From the NCBI GenBank assembly GCA_011947345.1, contig JAAVTG010000588.1:1-64000 (forward strand): 64,000 bases of DNA, read 5' to 3'. Position numbers and translations under genes: made by a program. This DNA is from Phytophthora quininea. Taxonomy: Eukaryota; Oomycota; Peronosporomycetes; Peronosporales; Peronosporaceae. The notes below the pieces were generated by a model that was not told the DNA's origin, did not search any database, and saw only the letters and a program-made list of their open reading frames with translations. Positions 1-10,579 of the stretch are shown here, piece by piece (positions within the stretch are counted from its first letter, which is position 1; each line of letters opens with the position of its first letter).

Positions 1-1591
1 TTGGCTACCCGGGCCAGTGGGTCCTGGGGGAGTCGTAGTTCGAGGAGTTTAATAGTACAGTGTACTAATAATTAAGAGTAAATCCGAAATCGTATACTCT
101 ACGAGAACCTATATCCGCTGAAGATGGTAAAATAAATAGGAGGTCAATGTCGGAGACGGCATGTAGATCTAGTGTGTCGGGGCCGTATAAAGGTGAATCA
201 AAGAGAGCACGGATGTGCGTTGCGATGAAATCTGTCACATAATATGTTTATAACAGCTAACAGTAAATTCAGTTTTAGTTTGTGCTGGCAGCGTGCTAAA
301 CAATGCTTTCGACACGGACTTGATTGTTTCACCGCAGAGACACCGTTACTCCACACTTCATCTCGCCTAAATGGAAGCAGCACAGGTCCTTCGAAATCGG
401 GCCCGTGCTTCCGCGTTATTAGTAGCTGCACCGCTTGAAAAGCACCATGCAAGAAGTCCTGTCGTGGAAAATTCGGCGACGGATATAGCTGGACGGGAAG
501 AAGAATACAGGCTCGCATGTGACGTGATGGATGACAGAGTGGATGCAGCCTGTTCATCACTCTCGGCCCATTGAAAGTGATACCAGAGTCCTCGTATTGT
601 TAGTTATCACTTGATCCTTCACGTAACGAGGTTAGGCACAGTGGAGCTGGCAGTTCTGCACGTTGACGCTTGGCTTGTCTCGCCGATTCAGAGCTTGATC
701 TGGAGCGTATCTGAGCACGGACTGCATGATGGTGCTGCTACTGCTGAGTCAGCGCCTGTGGTTGTACTTCCTCAAACCGCTGCTGGTGGTCCGCCCTGCG
801 ATGGTGTTTGTCTACGGCGATGAAGGTATGATTCTCCTGCTGGTAGATAGAGTGGTTTGGTATCACATCGGGTAAGACGGGGTGCGGCTTAATAAAGCGC
901 AAGATCGGTCAATTTGCGAGTAAAGAGTAAAAACGGCCGAAATTCGAGTAGACAGGCTAAAATTCGAGCAAGGTTTTCCTTGACAATGCATTATTGATCA
1001 ACCGGTGACCCCATTGTGATCGATACGCCTAAGTCGCGCGGCGTTTGCACCACCCATTCGCTTCGCGCGGATTAGATAGAATCTATTACTTAGACCTACG
1101 TGCCGTCCCCTGACAGGCCTCCGCTGCGCCCCGGTTGTCAAGGAGCTCTCTAAGGCCTCAAAGTGCCTCTTTAATAGTTATCTCTTCGTTGTGGAGTTGG
1201 GCGGCAAATATACGTAGGTAGGTATTATTGATACTCGAAATGTATCCTATTCGCAATCCTGTTACTCGAATCTCATCCTTTTTTAAAGCTTCCTCGGACT
1301 TCTGCCGAGTTTGCTCGCAATTAACCCCGTTTCGTGTGACGGGAGAGTCAAGAGAGAGCAGTGATAGTGATGAATGAGATCGTTAGCGGTGCTTTGACAT
1401 CTGAGAATTCCCCGATCGACGGGTCTTGATGAAGGAGAGATGAAGAGCAGCAAATTTGGCGATCCAAGTTGACAGATCAGAAAGACGAAGAGAAGTGTGT
1501 GTTGTACGGCCAAGCTAAGCATTAATTTGACGTAGCTTTCAGCTTCACTAATTGAGTTGTGTATTCGCTAGCATTAACTGAATACTTGAGC
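1..1591. other. Left-edge intergenic region, no gene recognised
   Basis: Only short open frames are present here, the longest about 120 codons at 198-560 on the minus strand. None shows a recognisable domain, a plausible intron structure or low-complexity protein features. Base composition is close to neutral and unlike the GC-rich third positions of the housekeeping genes further right. I see no RNA gene and no terminal repeat. Confidence 0.5.
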
Positions 1592-1903
1592 TTAGTGTCC
1601 GAACCCGTAAAGAACCCGACCCTGTCGTTTAAGAGCGTAAATTACGTCCATGGTTGATATGGTTTTGCGGTTTGCGTGCTCCGCGTACACCACAGCATCT
1701 TGCACTAAGCTCTGAACGAAGACCTTAAGTGCAGATCTTGTTTCCTGGTACACCAGCGCTGACATACGGATAACTCCGGCACGACGAGCCAGCCGGCGAA
1801 TGGAGCTTCGGCCGATACCCTGAATGCTGTCGCGCAGTATGAAGCGATGACGCTTCGATCCGCCTTTGCCAATGGATTTCACGCCTTTACCACGTCCAGA
1901 CAT
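1592..1903 (-). CDS. Highly divergent histone H4 variant
   Basis: The 103-codon frame is intact, intronless and the exact length of histone H4. It begins MSGRGKG and ends [13 protein letters not shown], so family membership is certain. H4 packs with H3 in the nucleosome core. Against the canonical sequence I count about 34 substitutions in 102 positions, extreme for this family. The acetylatable K5, K8, K12 and K16 are kept, but K20 is Phe, K31 Arg, K44 Ile, K77 Asn, and E52 and E63 are Gln. I chose this ATG because the 17 upstream in-frame codons are not histone-like. An Inr-FPR-like promoter lies about 95 bp upstream. The intact frame and conserved histone fold argue against a pseudogene. 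It is probably a specialised variant; its role cannot be read from sequence. Confidence 0.9.
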   Translation of the reverse strand: MSGRGKGVKSIGKGGSKRHRFILRDSIQGIGRSSIRRLARRAGVIRMSALVYQETRSALKVFVQSLVQDAVVYAEHANRKTISTMDVIYALKRQGRVLYGFGH

Positions 1904-1996
1904 TCTATAGCTGCATAGCAACAACAGCGTCAATCTTAAACAGCAACACATCACCTATTTTGTACCTGTGCAGCAGGCTCTTGCAATAAACAACGA

Positions 1997-2012
1997 AAAT
2001 AGTGAAATGAAA
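1997..2012 (-). promoter_or_regulatory. Inr-FPR-like core promoter of the H4 variant
   Basis: Read on the minus strand the site is TTTCATTTCACTATTT. It agrees with the oomycete Inr-FPR consensus at about 12 of the 15 informative positions. It would give a 5' leader of roughly 95 nt to the H4 ATG. Confidence 0.5.
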
Positions 2013-2219
2013 GTTTAGTGCATGCAATGCTGGATGCGATCGACGAGTAGCTGACAGTGCAACTGTGTCCTGTTTTCCTTTAAAAGGGAAACCAGCATCT
2101 GATTTTGACGCGGCAGTATCTTCACCCCATAGATGCATTATTTTCCGCTGGATTTTTATTCTGTTTTCACTGGAAATTTATTATGCACGCCATATTAGCA
2201 AGAGAACCACATTTTTTCA

Positions 2220-3027
2220 TTATTTATGTGCGTGTGCACTACATTCGACCTGACCACAACGTTCCACAACTAACTCTCGTCTAAGTGAATTCAAGCAATC
2301 TAGAATCTCCTTGTGCCTCTGCTGAGCATTGCGAGCATCAAGCTCATGTTGATCTTGACGTTTCTTCTCCTCAAGCTGCGCTCGCTCATGATCAGCGCAC
2401 CAGTGCTTCATTTGGTTCTGGTCCCGGCGCTGGAACCACAAGAATAGTTGTATAGCATCGCAGTGAGTATGAAGCCGACCTTCAGCACGCTCCACCGACA
2501 AGTCTTCACGGCTTGCCATGCTCGAGTTACCGTCAGCATGAACATCGCAGTCATGCTGGGATGCTGGACTCTTCCTTGAACCTGTAAATGCAGCACTACA
2601 GTCTTCGTCATCACCGCTCGTTGCATTGAGAGAATCTACGCCACTCCTGTCTTGGTCACCACGGAGAACAGTCAAGTCGACATCTTGCGGTAGCGGCGTA
2701 TCTTGTGCACCACTTGCAGCTTCAATATCGACTTGCGATTGCACCGCGTTGGAGCGGCGCATTATCTTGTGTCGTAGCACCAATGCCGTCTTCCCTACAA
2801 GTCACAGCGGACTCCTTCCTCTTCCGAGCCGTCGAATAAAGCCGCGTGAACTTCCTCTTCAGGCTGACACTAGTGCGGTCGAGCCACTTCGAGTCCTTGC
2901 TGCTATTGTATACTGCTGCGACTTGTTCCCACTCGGCTTTCTCTCGAGGCAAGCTTTCCGCAACAACTGCAAGCAACCGTTCTTGCTCAGCACCATTGTA
3001 GTTGGTGGTCCCCTGCGGTTTCGTCAT
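2220..3027 (-). pseudogene. Myb/SANT-like (DUF6818-type) gene relic
   Basis: The N-terminal frame (2722-3027) carries a trihelix-like segment, with EQERLLAVV, WEQVAAVYN and SVSLKRKFTRLY. This resembles the Myb/SANT-like domain found in large repetitive oomycete families (DUF6818-type). The remainder (2220-2783) is in another frame and holds an acidic stretch and a charged Glu/Gln/Arg-rich helix near the C-terminus, typical of the same families. The two parts are separated by a one-base frameshift near 2770. Such genes are often transposon-derived; no transposase or inverted repeats are visible here. Function unknown; probably dead unless the indel is an assembly error. Confidence 0.5.
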
Positions 3028-3436
3028 CTAACATAGCGCGGAACGTTAGCCAATTTGACTCAACAGACTTGCTCGCACGATAGCGCTTCCTTACCTTGGC
3101 GCCGCAATTCTGGAATGAGGTGGTCTTCCAGCCTGCACTCCGAAGTTCAAGTTGCTCATCACACCATATCACAGTAGTGAGGCGGGGTTCTTTGCAAACT
3201 GATCCTCGTCATACCACACTAACGAGGCGAGGTTCTAAGCAAACTTTGCACTGGTCTTCTTCATAGAGCAAAATCGGCATTTGCATTAGACGCTGATATA
3301 AGTATTATTAACAAGACAATAGTAGTCTAAATGCAAACGATCGCAAAGCAACATGTCACTCCTTTAGATGGCCACCTATTCTATGCACTCCTTGTACGTT
3401 TAGCTCCATTTAGGTGCAGCTCCATTATCCTTGTCG

Positions 3437-3914
3437 CTAGTCATCTTCCGATTGATCATTGCCTCGTAGGTCAATAATTTCAGCGTCCTCCACGCCGTCG
3501 CTTTCCTGAGTACTTATGCTTGTTGCTGCTTCATGTTCTTGGTTTGGCGTACGAGGAACAACCAACCGCCGTACAAGAGCTGTTGATGGCCACGTCGGTT
3601 GATGGTGTTCTCTACGCTGCCAGAACGCGGCAAATCGATCATCCTGTGCTTCTCAACGACTACTTCTTTCCTCGGCAAGCATTTTGTCAAACACATCATC
3701 ACAAATGATGTCTGACTTGCGTGTTGGCGGGCCTGGTAAAGCCTATCAAATCTCCTCGCAAGCGCGACACTGCTGCTTGGACGACAAGACTACTAGCATC
3801 GTGTGTCTGTCGTATCTGGCAAAGGTTCTCGTACGCGGCCAATACATCTTTGAAAGCCTGATTCTCTACTTCAACGAGCCGTTGTCGGCTTTCAAGCGCT
3901 GATATGTTTTGCAT
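3437..3914 (-). pseudogene. Fragmented relic with acidic C-terminus
   Basis: A helical charged segment (3699-3914, containing SRQRLVEVENQAFKDVL) is followed in other frames by FAAFWQRREHH and a C-terminal acidic tail ending DLRGNDQSEDD at 3437. Internal stops and at least two frame changes break the gene. The overall plan resembles the C-terminal half of the Myb/SANT-like relic at 2220-3027, so both may derive from one repetitive family. I cannot assign a function. Confidence 0.3.
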
Positions 3915-5305
3915 CTCTAGCGGATTTGGTTGTGAGCGTCTTTTATAAATTTTTGTTGATTGTCAGGTGCTGTCAGTATCAGGAAATTTTGTGGACACCA
4001 AAGTGATTGATGTACTGAAAGTTACACAGAGGTGAAGAATAATTTTGCACCAACAAGGATAAAAATCCAGCAGTGAAATCGAGCGGCAGCACGGAAGTTG
4101 AGTCAGTTGTAAACGGCTGTTGGACGTCTATATATATGAAGTCGCGCAATCCTAAATGTTGCTGATTCACATTTAAGCGGTTATATTATACTAAAATCGA
4201 TTAGAGACAACACCTCTGGCTAAAACGATATCGACCACAATGAAGGCAATGTTTCATGTGCAAAACCTGCATTAGATAAGAGCAAACTCGTAATTAAACG
4301 AAAACGGGCTGTCAGATGATCAGTCCGTCCCCGAGAACTTCGGGATGCGAGCGACAGACATCGAACCTTGGATTTCCTGAGAGACGTTTCGGATACCTTT
4401 TCTGTGGTGAGTTTTGGAGGGGTGTTGCAGTGCTAGACCAACCAAATAAAATAATCAATGTTAATTATCCACGCTGAAATATACATAAGATGCTGCTCAA
4501 CCTACCTGCTGAATTTGCATGTCCATCGTTGTCGTAGATGCGGGAGATAATTTGCCCGATTGAGTGGTTTTTCTCGTGATATCAAGCTGTCGCCGAGGTG
4601 TCTGCGTTAACTTCCCTGCCTTAAGCGCAGCTGTGCATTTCCGCAAGTGGGGATGACGGGTCCTTCATCAGAAGAGCTGCTTTCGTCTTGGTTGACGCGG
4701 TCTGTTGGTGCGAAGCCTTCAGATAGAGAGTTTATGATTCAGCAAATTCCCACAGCAATAGTATGCATCAGTATTTACATTTTTAACTGCCCGTTTGCTA
4801 TTGTCTTTGTCCAGCCACGGCGGATCAAAATTGAGCAAGACTAGCCTCGCTTTTCTGCAACTGCTCTTTCACCGCGAGCATTTGAAAAGTGTGATCCCAC
4901 AATGAATCTATCTTCCCGTCATGACTTGCCTTCTTGATGTTCTTAAGTCCTCTGGTGGAGACAGACTCGCAGAGTATGTATTATTTATCTACAATCTATG
5001 CCACGGTAATATCATATTATGCTAATTCAGATGAAAATTATGTATATGTAACATCAGGTCACGAAACGTAAGTGTCACCTCGGTGGCGGTGATAGGGAAA
5101 ATTTACAACGGGAAGGAAGCGTATAAAGTGTGTAAGTCCACAGTTAACCCTTTAGTCATGGTTTTACTAGAAGTACACTAGAAAAATATGAACGGCTTCG
5201 ATCCCATGTAGCCAAAATCTCGTTTGTAGCAAATGAATGTTACCATTTTAAAAGAAATATTAGATAGTGCAAATGAGAGCTAGAAATGCTACAACAGAGG
5301 AAAAC
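3915..5305. other. AT-rich intergenic region, no gene recognised
   Basis: Short open frames only (up to about 65 codons), none with recognisable features. The sequence is more AT-rich than the gene-bearing segments. No tRNA fold, tandem array or terminal inverted repeat was noticed. Confidence 0.5.
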
Positions 5306-6173
5306 TCAAGCAGCGGCGTTGACTGCTTCTTCCCACGAAATGTCCCTTAGCTTTGTGGTTGCTTGGCACTGCTTCTCACGAAAAAGCTTCATGCTTGAAA
5401 AGTGGGAGATGACAACAATGGTTCCAGGTGGAGGCAGCGCTGTATCTGTGGACTCCATATTCCAAATCGTGGCTGTGAAGAGGACGGTATCGACTTCTTC
5501 CTTGTTTTGATCGTACTGGTCTCGAAACACCTACATATTAAGTTCATTGTTAGAGTACTAGTAATGTTCATGCATTTCGTTCCTTACGGTAAGTAGAGTT
5601 TGTAGCGTTTCCGGGGACGTAGCATCAGTGAAGTGCAAGCGAACAAGCCTGGACTCCTGTACATGTGGTCAGAGACCCACAGTAGCTTCATTCTCAGCTC
5701 GACGCTTTGGAGCGATACTTTCCTCTGGATTAGCTCTTGTAGGTCTAATCAAATTCACTGTTAGAATGTGCAACATACACAGCTATCCAAACTCACGCAC
5801 CTTGAACGGACGTGACGATCCGTCGAGACGTGCCACTTGATCGAGCTGCTAAAAGCTGCTGTAGGCGCTGGTATGGGCTTTGTCTTGGAGCGAAGTCGAT
5901 CTCCCCGTGCGGTTCATCGATCGCGTTTGCCGTATACGTCGGTGGAGTTGACAAAGGCGTCGACGGGGGCATCGACATCGCCGTCTCCGTCGGTGTTGGT
6001 GGGGGCGGGGGCGTTGGCATCGTCGTATGCGTCGATGTTGGTGTCGGTGTGCGTGTACGCGTACGTGTACACGTAGATGCAACATTGGCAGGTCTTGCGG
6101 CATCCACCTCGGTCGTGTCGGCCATAGCTGTCGCTTTGGCCGACCTGCCAACGCGCTTGAGCTTTCCAGGCAT
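5306..6173 (-). CDS. Four-exon gene of unknown function
   Basis: A conservative splice model joins exons 6173-5801, 5757-5681, 5656-5588 and 5530-5306. Three short introns have the donors gtgcgt, gtgggt and gtaagg and end in cag, cag and tag. All phases agree, giving about 247 residues ending WEEAVNAAA. The N-terminal half is basic, then low-complexity with Thr/Pro repeats (TRTRTPTPTSTHT, PPPPPTPTE). The C-terminal 100 residues look globular; the strand pattern around VLFTATIW and GTIVVISHFSSMKLF could fit an OB-type barrel as in nucleic-acid binding proteins, but that is only inference. The start could lie 20 codons upstream. Confidence 0.5.
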
Positions 6174-7050
6174 AGGTGAATTTAAAAGTGAGCTTGCAGA
6201 GGGTTCATACATACTACATACAATATACGCCAATATGCACCAATAATGTAACCAAAAGGCTCAGCCCTACTTAGCTGTCGGATGTCTAATTGATTGGTTG
6301 ATAAGTTCATTAACCAGAGCCGAGCTGCGCAAGTCCCGAATACCTTTTGAAAAGGAAACATGCCACTTCAACTTCAACCAGAGCATCGCTCTGAGCCAGG
6401 ACGTCTAACTGACGTCAGGTTGCTGGTCAAGTTGAGGCGTTGGTTGTGCATACTTTTGATCAGGATGGTGTGCCGAATACAGGATTTACAGACATATGCT
6501 CCTCCAATTTAGGCCGAATACTAGCTGAAGTTAAGATGATGTGTAGAGAACATTATCTTCTGGTTGATCATTTCCGATTTTCGAATAAATGTGCAATAGG
6601 TGCTGGTATGTAGATTTGTGATTAATGTAGACAGCGACACAAAATCATGCTTTTCGAGACCTATCTCTTTTGTTCCTGCGCATCTATCTACACTTCTGAC
6701 CGTAGCAGATTTCTTTGGCAGGTACGAGTAGTGACATCATCACTATGGTCCACACGTACTCCAACACTTATTATTTAAGCACCGCCACTGTAGGCACCAG
6801 ATCTTACTTCAACTAAGCATCGCCACAGGGACTTCAAAGCCGCGCTTCAAGGTAACGCCAATATGCAGTTGTTTAAAGGTGGCAGTGCCACCAAGAATGT
6901 ACGCAGACTTCGATTCCTACTGTGCATACTGTGTATGCAACAGTCTATCCTCACTTCGAGCCTAATTGCACTGGGTAAGCCCTCCTTCGGGCCGCGCTGG
7001 CATTCTATGCAGGGGACTTACTTTTCATTTTGACGCCTTCGCAAGACCCC
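6174..7050. other. Intergenic region, no gene recognised
   Basis: No open frame of note and no recognisable RNA. It separates the minus-strand four-exon gene from the plus-strand possible beta-helix/C2H2 gene, so it must contain both promoters, but I find no clear Inr-FPR site. Confidence 0.4.
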
Positions 7051-7788
7051 ATGTTCGCCAGACAACGCCTCAAGACTCGAGGATACCTCGTCCTATACCA
7101 CGCCGTCCCCGTTGAAATGACCGACACAATACGCGCGATGGCCGAAGACGGCGAAGTTTTGTGGATTCATGACACCTGGGATGGAGTGCTGCACGATGAG
7201 CATCGCCTACGTGCTCGCGTTCCTGACAATGAGTCGGAACCTCTGTCGGAGTATTTCGAGCGTCACTACCGCTCGTTCTTCGCTATGGCCTCGGTGAAGG
7301 AGTGGCGGATCCTTAGGACGACTCGCGGTGCCGAAGACCAACCCGTTCGCCGCGAGTTCGCGACCGCGAGGGTTGATTCTGGGAACGTGAGCTCTGTTCC
7401 AGGATGCATTTTCGTGGCCGCGCAAGACCGTACTTACATTTATGGGTACGGATGGAATAACCACGTTGCACTTCGCTCGGAGCAGCAAATTATCGAGCTG
7501 AACAGAGGCGACGTGCTGCTGTCGAGAGGCGACTTTGCTTTCGCTAGTGCAGGTGGTAACGACAACCACGTCGGGCTGCTCGGATACGTCGATACCCCAC
7601 TGTATCTGCGCCCACAATTTCCTCAGCCGATAATGGTTGCCTTTGTCAACGATACGAGCGATGTCGACGACGTGTTCTGCTTTGTCTGGAACTGCCCCTT
7701 CAGAGGCACCGACCCGGACGCGCTCCGCAGACATCTCAATCGGTACCATCAATTTTTCTTTAACCGTTCGCGGGTGCTGACGGTTTAG
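7051..7788 (+). CDS. Possible double-stranded beta-helix protein with C-terminal C2H2 finger
   Basis: A single intact exon gives 245 residues from the ATG at 7051; the frame is open 21 nt further but only with a TTG. The N-terminal GYLVLYHAVP and the later GDVLLSRGDFAF and NDNHVGLLGYVDTP are reminiscent of cupin or 2-oxoglutarate/Fe(II) dioxygenase barrels. I cannot place a full HxD...H metal site, so enzymatic activity is unproven. The last 45 residues contain a C2H2-like finger: Cys-x4-Cys (CFVWNC) followed by HLNRYH. Such a pairing suggests nucleic-acid binding. It lies next to a broken Helitron and could be a passenger or member of a dispersed repeat family. Confidence 0.5.
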   Translation: MFARQRLKTRGYLVLYHAVPVEMTDTIRAMAEDGEVLWIHDTWDGVLHDEHRLRARVPDNESEPLSEYFERHYRSFFAMASVKEWRILRTTRGAEDQPVRREFATARVDSGNVSSVPGCIFVAAQDRTYIYGYGWNNHVALRSEQQIIELNRGDVLLSRGDFAFASAGGNDNHVGLLGYVDTPLYLRPQFPQPIMVAFVNDTSDVDDVFCFVWNCPFRGTDPDALRRHLNRYHQFFFNRSRVLTV

Positions 7789-8370
7789 CAAGGGCTGTTG
7801 ATGAGCACTGAGTGCGCATTTACACATCGTGACGTCAAATTCTTAGCTCACCAATCTTACATTTCTTAACCGTATGAGTACAATGAATGTATCCAATCGA
7901 TAGTTTGCTTACTCGTCCATTACTGGGCTACATAGATCGACGGTATGTCCTTCCGTGAAGGATCTTCACTTCATCTAGTCAACTAATCAACAATGTGAGT
8001 ATGTCCATGAAGCACACGAAGATACGTCAGCACCTTAAAGTATGTGGAGTAGATGCGTAGCAGTGCCACATTGTGTGGTCTACGCCGTAAGTGTCCTGCT
8101 CTAGACGCTGCTGTTCTGTTGCGCTGTCGTTTACGGTCATGTAGCACAAACGCAGCGTTGAAAGGGCTTCAGGGAGTATTTGGGTTCCGTCGTAACATCC
8201 AGGTTCGACCGCCAGAGAATCTTCTGGACCAAGCCCGACTGCACAAACCATGCGCAACCACTGATCTCATGGGAGAAGAAGACGATGATGGTGCGTAAAG
8301 CAAGAAGCAGGTAGACGGGTACCAGCTAATATTACCATTCATAATATAAAACAAAAACTTGTGGCAACTT
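7789..8370. other. Intergenic, 3' flank of the Helitron
   Basis: No gene seen. A Helitron 3' end (hairpin followed by CTRR on the minus strand) would be expected about here, but I could not identify one convincingly. Confidence 0.35.
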
Positions 8371-10579
8371 TTAGTTCATCAGTTTCTGGATAGTACGATT
8401 GCTCAAAGCTAGAAGTCGATCTTCTTCATCAAGAGCATCTGTCGGTGGGCGAGCCCACTGTATGATTTCACGAGTAATCGGACAAAGCGTCACGAATGCA
8501 GACCGTGATGTAACTCTAGAGACAAGTAGATACGGCTGCTGGCGCTTGTTTGATATAGCATTCGAGGACTTCCACTCCGTAACAACCATTCGGTCCAGCG
8601 TTTCGCCTTGGACCTTGTATACGGTCGACGAGACTGCACACACAAGGGGAAACTGCTGGATGCGAACAGTAAGTTCACGAGGAAACCCATTTGAGTTTCC
8701 CGCGAGTGAAATGTGGCATTGACTATACGCTTGGGAGTCAAAGAAAAACGGAAACAACTCAGAATCATTGGACCCTTGCATTGGTGCAGCCAAATCTCCC
8801 CGCTTAATGCGAACTAGCACTGCTGGTGGTGGAACATTTGGGATTTTAACCACCATGTTCGCTACACTATCGTGCACGAGTCGAAAGGTTGTATCGGGCT
8901 CATAAATAATAGATTCCAATACACCCAGTGTTCCATTGGCAACCATTTTCTGCGGTCTGATGTTTTGCGTCACTTGAACTGGCATGCCCACAATCAAGTC
9001 TAAATACGGCGGCATTCGGCCAAACTTTGAATCGGGGAGACGCATCACCATTTTCACTTCTGCAAGGCTTAGTGCAGCCAATTTGCCTTTGAAATTGGCC
9101 ACCACCCGGACAGGGTACTCAGCACTAGGCAAAGCTTTAGCTACGGACGCTGTGAACAAATTGTTAATAGCCAACCTTGTGGAGTTGTCGGGGGTCACAA
9201 ATTTCGTCACCTGATCATCTGAAATCCAATTCTCTTGCGAATCTTCTCGCGAAATGACACGGGAATTAATAATGGATACAAACTCAGGACTCCAAACGCC
9301 ACGTCGAGCATTATGGCAGCCATTACCCCACTCTGGATCGAGTCGAAATCGAACTGACTCCTCCAACACTATCACGTCTTGAAACCCACGCCAAAGCTCA
9401 TAGCCTGCAATTTCATTAGCGGTGCACTTTGGTTTCTGTCCAGGGTCACGATAAATTGGGTCCCCGCCTACTGGAGGCAGCTGCAAAAATCTCCAACTAG
9501 CACTACGTGAATTCCTCCAAACGCAACACTAGGTATTCTTTTTGCATTCCGAAGCACTGTGTCTAGCTGTGTGAGCTGGGACTTTTTCATCATTGAGACT
9601 TCATCGACAACGATCACATCCAGATTCATTACGGTCTCAATTGACTTCCCCGCTGAAGCTGCAACAAAACGCTAGCTAGCGTTCGTCCGCCGATGACTGT
9701 TGCCGCTTTCCCGGTCATTGCGGTCTTTACAATGCTGCTGGTCCTCCCCCAACTTGTGCACAAAGCCTCAATGGCGCCAATCACACGACTTTGCCTGTGC
9801 CACCCTCGCCTCCTAGAAACATTTGCAGCTGGTCGGCTTGTAGCCGCTTTTCTGCCTCTTTGTTCAGGTAAAATGACGCCTCAGCATTTTTCCATCTAGT
9901 CAGCAGTGCCATTCCAATTTTTTGACAGCGTAGTGCTGCCTTTCATTCAACGTAAACGCCTTTGAAATGTCAGTAATACTAGCGCACTGCTTCATCGTAG
10001 TTGGCGGCCCGGAATTATCCATCGCTGGAGGCGTCCAGTTCATATTTGGCTCACGTAATGCTTCGTTAAGCAGTTCAATCACCGTAGTATCTTGCTCAGT
10101 TTTGCTTGAGTGGGGGCAACAATGGCATTGTCTGTATCAGCGTCTTTTATCCATTCGCGCATATAATCAAGCGGCGGAATACCTTCCACCGACGTACTAG
10201 CTCTTGACCTGGTGGTGGTTTCAGCCGTAGCACCTCGAAGCATGTCAAATTGTGAAAATGCATCTAGAATGTGAGCTATTCGGCCATCAGGAACAGCAGA
10301 CGTCGGACAGATGGACGGGTTTAAAGACTTCGCTTCAACAATCTTCGCTTCATCAAGTTCCCAAAGATCAGGAAAGCTTTCGTCGGTGTTCAAGCAAACA
10401 TCGTTCGCGTCAAAGCCGTCGTCTTTGCCAAACAGCTCATCGTCCCCCTCGTTATCACTTGCAGTTTCGTCTTTGTCAGCCACGGAAGCCCTGGATTCGT
10501 TATTCTGCATACTAGCTTGCTGATAGTCGTTCATATTCTTCATAATTGTTTTAACGAATTCACTGCGAGTTTTTTCCAC
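8371..10579 (-). pseudogene. Helitron Pif1-like helicase domain
   Basis: Walker A (GGEGGTGK) is at about 9790-9816 and is followed at once by a frame break. Walker B-like VVDEVSMM is at about 9595-9620, and GDFLQLPPVGGD at about 9475 is broken by a T5 run at 9485-9489 where six would keep frame. The main frame (8371-9486) continues to VSSTVYKVQGETLDRMVV and LLVSRVTSRSAF, matching the C-terminal helicase motifs of Pif1 proteins. The acidic linker 10079-10579 connects it to the Rep part. It would unwind DNA during transposition. Confidence 0.8.

Noticed and set aside
198..560. 120-codon minus-strand frame at the left edge
   Set aside because: No recognisable features, atypical composition and overlapping open frames on the other strand; indistinguishable from chance.
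7207..7827. 206-codon minus-strand frame opposite the possible beta-helix/C2H2 gene
   Set aside because: The plus frame has plausible fold motifs and a zinc finger; the minus translation has neither.
8327..8335. TAATATTAC, identical to the nicking nonanucleotide of some rolling-circle viruses
   Set aside because: There is no flanking stem-loop, and a 9-mer of this composition occurs by chance. No viral Rep gene is present; the nearby HUH protein is a Helitron Rep.
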